Shown here piece by piece: positions 5,909-8,923 of a DNA stretch of 8,923 nucleotides (positions are counted from its first letter, which is position 1; every line of letters begins with the position of its first letter). Origin of the DNA: CBDUXT01 sp965371245 (GTDB taxonomy: Bacteria > Planctomycetota > Phycisphaerae > UBA1845). The stretch lies in assembly GCA_965371245.1 (NCBI GenBank), contig CBDUXT010000152.1, positions 1 through 8,923 on the forward strand, written 5' to 3'. The translations under genes and the position numbers were made by a program. Under the pieces are notes generated by a model. That model searched no databases. It saw only the letters and a program-made list of their open reading frames with translations, and was not told the DNA's origin.

Positions 5909-6961
5909 CTATTCGCTGGGCGGTGGGTCCATGGGTGGCGGCGAAGTGGAATCATCGTGGCACTCGTCGTCGTCCTCCGAGCCATCATCATCCTCCAGAT
6001 CACCATCCTCGTCGTCATCATCATCGCCGTCGCCGTCGTCATCGTGGCCCAGGCGACCGCGCTCGTGGATGTTGTTGCGTACGACTTCGGCGAGGTCGGG
6101 GTTGGAATCACCGCAGATTACGAGGACGCCGTCGGTGAGCATCCCGTCGGCAGGATTCACGCCGGCAAACCAACCGGTCGGATCGACCGTCAGAAGGAAC
6201 GTAGCGACAATACCGGGCTCGACGACGATCCCGTCGTTGGAGCGAAACTTCAGCTCTTCCTCGAAGCTGGCGCAATACTCCATCGACACCATGCCGTCGG
6301 CTGACATGATCGAGCCCATGACGCGGACGCTGAATCCGATCATCTCGGGATTGGAATCCGGAGCGTCCTCGGCGTCGAGCTTGTCCAGCTTGAACTCGAT
6401 GCGATGGTAGATGCCCTCCGGTAATTCGACGGCGTCGAACAGTTGAGTCTCGCCCATGGTCTGGTCGTCGTCATCATCGATTCCGTCACCATCATCATCG
6501 TCGTCTTCATCGTCAGGCACGCCGTCGTTATCGTCGTCGTCATCATCGATATCCTCAACGCCGTCATCGTCGGCGTCATCGTCGATGTGGCTCGTGCCCA
6601 GGTTCCTGACCATGTTGTTAACAAGATCGACCAGGAACGGACCCTCAAGCTCGAACTCCAGCCCCTCTTCGCCCGTCTCGGCGTTGCAGGCCTGGCGCAG
6701 CTCGATCTCCTTCAAGACGATCAACGCCGAATCCAGAGTCACAGTGTCGCCGATAATCTGCGCCGACACACTCGACGCCTTGGCCGCTACGGTACTCACA
6801 CCGGCCGTCGACTTGATGGCCAAGATCGCGTTGGTGCCCGGCGGCAACGTGATGCCTTTGGTTAGAACGGACGTGTTCGTTGCCGGCGGCGTCGGATTGA
6901 AATTGCACCCCGTCACCCACAACATGCTCAACAAGAGTACAGCTCTTGACCGTCTCATCAT
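5909..6961 (-). CDS. Asp-rich exported lipoprotein, DUF4382-like with acidic insert and tail
   Basis: This is a 350-residue lipoprotein. AAGGAG precedes two tandem ATGs (6961 and 6958); spacing slightly favours the second, but the product is nearly identical. A longer in-frame reading to 7159 lacks a ribosome site and would bury the signal sequence. Residues 1-19 are a lipoprotein signal peptide ending in the lipobox 'VTGC', with Cys19 as the lipidated residue. Residues about 60-117 and 171-300 ('VTLDSALIVLKEIELRQA', 'ELPEGIYHRIEFKLDKLD', 'VDPTGWFAGVNPADG') resemble DUF4382-type beta-sandwich lipoproteins. Between them residues 127-166 are an acidic insert with DxDxDG-like spacing similar to thrombospondin type 3 calcium repeats. 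A second acidic tract fills residues 307-337, followed by a Pro-rich end. It is likely membrane-anchored and possibly calcium-binding. DUF4382 membership is from recalled pattern only, and the physiological role is unknown. Confidence 0.8.
   Translation of the reverse strand: MMRRSRAVLLLSMLWVTGCNFNPTPPATNTSVLTKGITLPPGTNAILAIKSTAGVSTVAAKASSVSAQIIGDTVTLDSALIVLKEIELRQACNAETGEEGLEFELEGPFLVDLVNNMVRNLGTSHIDDDADDDGVEDIDDDDDDNDGVPDDEDDDDDGDGIDDDDDQTMGETQLFDAVELPEGIYHRIEFKLDKLDAEDAPDSNPEMIGFSVRVMGSIMSADGMVSMEYCASFEEELKFRSNDGIVVEPGIVATFLLTVDPTGWFAGVNPADGMLTDGVLVICGDSNPDLAEVVRNNIHERGRLGHDDDGDGDDDDDEDGDLEDDDGSEDDDECHDDSTSPPPMDPPPSE
5951..6043 (-). repeat. GAY-rich tract encoding the lipoprotein's acidic tail
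   Basis: This imperfect trinucleotide repeat of GAT/GAC with GGC and GAG codons encodes residues 307-337, most of them Asp or Glu. A Pro/Ser/Thr-rich stretch follows before the stop. The mixed codons make it less slippage-prone than the pure tract in the S9 gene. Confidence 0.75.
6464..6583 (-). repeat. GAY-rich tract encoding an internal acidic calcium-repeat-like insert
   Basis: This 120-bp imperfect GAY repeat encodes residues 127-166 of the lipoprotein. Periodic units of the form DDDGVxDxDDD, DNDGVPDDEDDD and GDGIDDDD recall thrombospondin type 3 repeats, whose Asp side chains and backbone bind calcium. It interrupts what otherwise looks like one continuous domain. Confidence 0.75.
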
Positions 6962-7048
6962 ACGACTCCTTGTTCCGAGGTCTGGTTCGGCCGCGACCCA
7001 GCGAACCGAATGCGCACACTCTTGCAGGGAGATGGGAACGGCACTAAC

Positions 7049-7076
7049 CCTATGATATCGATTTTCCAGATGGCAA
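7049..7076 (-). promoter_or_regulatory. Weak candidate promoter for the lipoprotein gene
   Basis: On the minus strand TTGCCA (7071-7076) matches the -35 consensus at five of six positions. CATAGG (7049-7054) follows at 16 bp as a poor -10. The predicted leader is about 80 nt and contains the AAGGAG ribosome site. It is upstream of the right gene in the right direction but statistically weak. Confidence 0.25.
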
Positions 7077-7127
7077 AGGGTGGACGCAAAGGTGCGCCGG
7101 GGCCGAAAACAACTTGGCCGGGGTCGG

Positions 7128-7155
7128 AAAAAACGCCGATCCGCCAACGATCCGG
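7128..7155 (-). terminator. Probable intrinsic terminator after the GlmU-like gene
   Basis: On the minus strand, 26 nt past the stop codon, CCG(G)ATC pairs with GATCGG through six base pairs with one bulged G and a seven-base loop. CG and then a run of six T (7133-7128) follow. The stem is short but the T-run and location fit a terminator isolating this gene from the lipoprotein gene downstream. Confidence 0.45.
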
Positions 7156-7180
7156 GCACTGCGGCATGTGAAGCGTGGAC

Positions 7181-8401
7181 CTACTCGAACTCGGCTGAAC
7201 GCTCGCCGAGCGCCAGGAACAGCTCCACCTCTTCGTCGGTCATCTCGACGTTGCGGCGGGCCATGGCGGCACATGCCGCGTCCAGGAGCCGCAGGGGGTC
7301 GCCCCGCTTTGCCCCCTTCTCCGTCACCCAGCTGAAGGGAGGAATGAACTTGGGCGGGAGCCCGGTGGCTGCGATGCTGGCGCTAAGTCCGATCACGGCC
7401 CCCGTCGGAATCGCGGCGTTGATGCCGATCTTGGCGTGGTCACCGATAACGCAGCCGAAGAATTGCTGACCCGTATCGACCGCCTTTCCGCGGATGGGCA
7501 CACGGACGTTGCCATAAGTGTTCTTCAGGTCGGAGTTGGTCGCGCCCGCGCCGATGTTCACCCAGCTACCGACGTAGGCATGCCCGAGGAAGCCCGCGTG
7601 TTGCTTGTTCGTGTAGCCCTGGATCACGCACCCATCGACCTCACCGCCGATTCTGCAAACCGGGCCGATCGCGTTGCCGCCGTGCAACCAGGCATGGGGT
7701 CGCACACACGTGCCCGCGCCGATGTAGGCCGGCCCTTCAATCACCGCCTGGGCACCGATCTCGACGTCGTGGCTGATGTAGATCGGCCCTTCGGATGCAT
7801 CGAGCACGGCCGTCGGGTGTACACGGGTCGATTCACCGATGTGCAGGCCGGCTTCGCCTTCCACCAAGACCCGTTCATGAAGCTGGGATTCGATCGTTGC
7901 ATCGGCATCGCACCAGTCATCTGATAGCAGATCGCACAGCGAACCGGTCACGTCCCATGGGTAACGAAGCACCCTTCCCGGCGCTGCTTCCCGAGGGCAC
8001 GACGCCAACGCTGCCGTTCGCCGCGCGGGATCGAGCATGTCAACCGACGTCAGGTGATCCGCCAGTGCCGCATCACACACGACGTAGGCGATGTCGGCGT
8101 CCACCATCCCCACGCACGGCGGCTTTGGAAAGCTCACGCGTTCGTTGAAAATCCACCGACCGTTGACCAACACCGTGCCGTTGGTGGCCCGCTTATTGAC
8201 CGGCGCGCCGCAGCGCTGTGCGGCGACCTCGGCCATCCGTGGGCGCGTCCAGACACCCCCCACCGGAAGCTGCAACCGCTGTGCGGTTCGATCAAGCAGG
8301 ATCTTGCGACCGACGAGGAGTTCAAAGACCGTCCGCCAATGCACCAGTGGCATCAGGTCCGCGAAGCCTTCGTCTTCAAAAAGAACGAGCGTTGTGTCCA
8401 T
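7181..8401 (-). CDS. Alternative GlmU-type sugar-1-phosphate nucleotidyltransferase/acetyltransferase
   Basis: This is a 406-residue cytoplasmic enzyme. Its N-terminal half (about 1-165) resembles the divergent nucleotidyltransferase domain of the alternative bacterial GlmU family: 'LVLFEDE', 'FADLMPLVHWRTVFELLVGR' and later 'YPWDVTGSL' (147-155), without the classic LxxGxGTRM loop. From about 170 to 355 it is a left-handed beta-helix of hexapeptide repeats, including 'GLHIGESTRVHPTAVLDAS' and 'NKQHAGFLGHAYVGSWVNIG', with 'GATNSDLKNTYG' next. His268 is a candidate acetyltransferase residue by analogy. In this family the two domains make UDP-GlcNAc from glucosamine-1-phosphate for peptidoglycan and glycans. 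The exact sugar is inference, and a related sugar nucleotidyltransferase is possible. ATG 8401 is the only standard start after the upstream in-frame TAG. It has no Shine-Dalgarno, being preceded by CTTCCCCCC, and a TATACT box sits 7 nt away, suggesting leaderless mRNA. Terminators lie on both sides, so it is probably transcribed alone. Confidence 0.88.
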   Translation of the reverse strand: MDTTLVLFEDEGFADLMPLVHWRTVFELLVGRKILLDRTAQRLQLPVGGVWTRPRMAEVAAQRCGAPVNKRATNGTVLVNGRWIFNERVSFPKPPCVGMVDADIAYVVCDAALADHLTSVDMLDPARRTAALASCPREAAPGRVLRYPWDVTGSLCDLLSDDWCDADATIESQLHERVLVEGEAGLHIGESTRVHPTAVLDASEGPIYISHDVEIGAQAVIEGPAYIGAGTCVRPHAWLHGGNAIGPVCRIGGEVDGCVIQGYTNKQHAGFLGHAYVGSWVNIGAGATNSDLKNTYGNVRVPIRGKAVDTGQQFFGCVIGDHAKIGINAAIPTGAVIGLSASIAATGLPPKFIPPFSWVTEKGAKRGDPLRLLDAACAAMARRNVEMTDEEVELFLALGERSAEFE

Positions 8402-8408
8402 GGGGGGA

Positions 8409-8414
8409 AGTATA
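8409..8414 (-). promoter_or_regulatory. Candidate -10 box for leaderless transcription of the GlmU-like gene
   Basis: TATACT on the minus strand lies seven bases before ATG 8401. Normal -10 to start-site spacing would place the first transcribed base at or next to the A of the start codon. A -35 is poorly defined: TTGTAG is 20 bp upstream, which is too far, so the -35 contact may be weak. Confidence 0.45.
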
Positions 8415-8483
8415 TCGCCGTGACGGCGCGATGCCTACAAACCGCTCCGCTTCAGGCGCTCGATGCGAAACCCTGCGCGCACG

Positions 8484-8511
8484 AAAAAAGGCTTGCGCCG
8501 AAGCGCAAGCC
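8484..8511 (-). terminator. Strong intrinsic terminator with UUCG tetraloop
   Basis: On the minus strand GGCTTGCGC pairs perfectly with GCGCAAGCC across a TTCG loop closed by C-G, the very stable UUCG tetraloop class. It is followed directly by six T. This is a textbook intrinsic terminator. It ends a transcript coming from the right (beyond 8515) and lies upstream of the GlmU-like gene's own promoter, so something to its right is transcribed leftward. Confidence 0.85.
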
Positions 8512-8534
8512 CACGACTTTGAGTCCAAGAGATG

Positions 8535-8738
8535 CTACCGCCGTGATGCCGGTGAGAACGCGTGGGCGAAACCCTTCTCAAACGTGGGCAACGCGCCGGA
8601 ACCCGGACCGCCGACCGTCTTACGGATCGGTACGTCGTTTGGTGCCTGTCGCGGCATCTCCCAAAGGGTCGAATACGGTTCAGCCACAATAGCGTCCTCT
8701 GCCGGGCATGGAAGCCGCACCGGTCGGACTTTGCCCAT
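8535..8738 (-). CDS. Possible 67-residue small protein of unknown function
   Basis: This reading frame is preceded by GGAG at 8-bp spacing from ATG 8738 and ends 24 nt before the strong terminator at 8484-8511, as expected for a genuine short gene. It begins 'MGKVRPVRLPCPAEDAIV', contains a central 'VPIRKTVGGPGSGALP' and ends 'GFAHAFSPASRR'. There is no signal peptide or membrane helix. I recognise no family. Codon third positions are less GC-biased than in the large genes, which weakens the case. The frame continues upstream to 8906 without a supporting start. A leftward small RNA using the TATAAT at 8737-8742 and the same terminator is the main alternative; that start site would fall inside the ORF and exclude this ATG. 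Confidence 0.4.
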   Translation of the reverse strand: MGKVRPVRLPCPAEDAIVAEPYSTLWEMPRQAPNDVPIRKTVGGPGSGALPTFEKGFAHAFSPASRR

Positions 8739-8742
8739 TATA
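8737..8742 (-). promoter_or_regulatory. Perfect TATAAT with TGn extension
   Basis: TGCTATAAT on the minus strand is a consensus extended -10 element; TTTCCC is the nearest -35 position at 17 bp and matches badly. Predicted transcription would begin near 8730 and reach the terminator at 8484, a transcript of about 245 nt. It overlaps the ATG of the 67-residue ORF, so promoter and ORF start cannot both be used together. Confidence 0.35.
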
Positions 8743-8923
8743 GCAACTCCGTGGCCGCAGGGAAAGGCGGCGCAGATCGCATGGGGTGACGACCGACGTC
8801 GATGGTCGCCGGAACCCACTCGGGTCGATAGGCTTCTGTCGGATCGCGTGCTGGGGCTCAGTGCGTGGCCCACCTCTGAAGGGCCTGTCGATTTACTCGC
8901 CGACACGGAATGTCGATAGACGT

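Noticed and set aside
5415..6410. Plus-strand open frame of 331 codons with long poly-Ser runs
   Set aside because: The Ser runs are the complementary-strand reading of GAY repeats in the lipoprotein gene, and the frame spans the intergenic terminator and palindrome.
8218..8919. Plus-strand frame of 233 codons at the right end
   Set aside because: It overlaps the start of the GlmU-like gene antisense, crosses a strong terminator hairpin and shows no recognisable motif or ribosome site.

Overview
The window is GC-rich (about 60% by eye) bacterial chromosome with no plasmid, phage or insertion-sequence genes. I infer a member of the Planctomycetota. The reasons are a one-repeat NHL-like secreted peptide, a small one-helix protein with a 'GYSADEIERV' cytoplasmic motif, an alternative GlmU-type enzyme, Asp-rich lipoprotein and peptidase tails, and short palindromes between genes of a kind I associate with that phylum. 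This assignment is from memory of family content, not from a marker gene.

Layout, left to right. At 46-285 (minus) lies a short secreted NHL-like peptide that looks like the remnant of a longer repeat protein. A 414-bp divergent spacer with a strong palindrome (352-387) separates it from a small membrane protein at 700-987 (plus). That gene converges on an OPT-family peptide transporter at 1059-3041 (minus), with a dyad (993-1023) between the two stop codons. Upstream of the transporter is a 362-bp spacer containing two inverted copies of a 23-bp palindromic element (3104-3126 and 3321-3343). Then comes a secreted S9 prolyl-oligopeptidase-family enzyme at 3404-5512 (minus) that ends in a poly-aspartate tail. 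A 396-bp spacer follows, holding a candidate S9 promoter, a dyad, a likely terminator and another palindrome. Next is an Asp-rich lipoprotein at 5909-6961 (minus). An alternative GlmU-type sugar-phosphate nucleotidyltransferase/acetyltransferase occupies 7181-8401 (minus), with a probable terminator after it and an apparent leaderless start. The right end holds a possible 67-codon gene or small RNA (8535-8738, minus) that ends at a textbook intrinsic terminator with a UUCG loop (8484-8511).

How the genes may work together: the S9 peptidase and the OPT transporter lie in tandem and could form a peptide degradation and uptake pair, the peptidase cutting peptides outside the cytoplasm and the transporter importing them. 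The long repeat-bearing spacer suggests they are not one tight operon. The peptidase tail and the lipoprotein share GAY-codon poly-Asp tracts, which may bind calcium. The GlmU-like enzyme would supply UDP-GlcNAc for the cell envelope and appears transcriptionally separate. I found no CRISPR array, tRNA, rRNA or defence system. The most unusual items are the acidic tracts in two neighbouring exported proteins, the leaderless GlmU-like start, the candidate small gene or RNA at the right end, and the paired inverted palindromes around a 240-bp segment.
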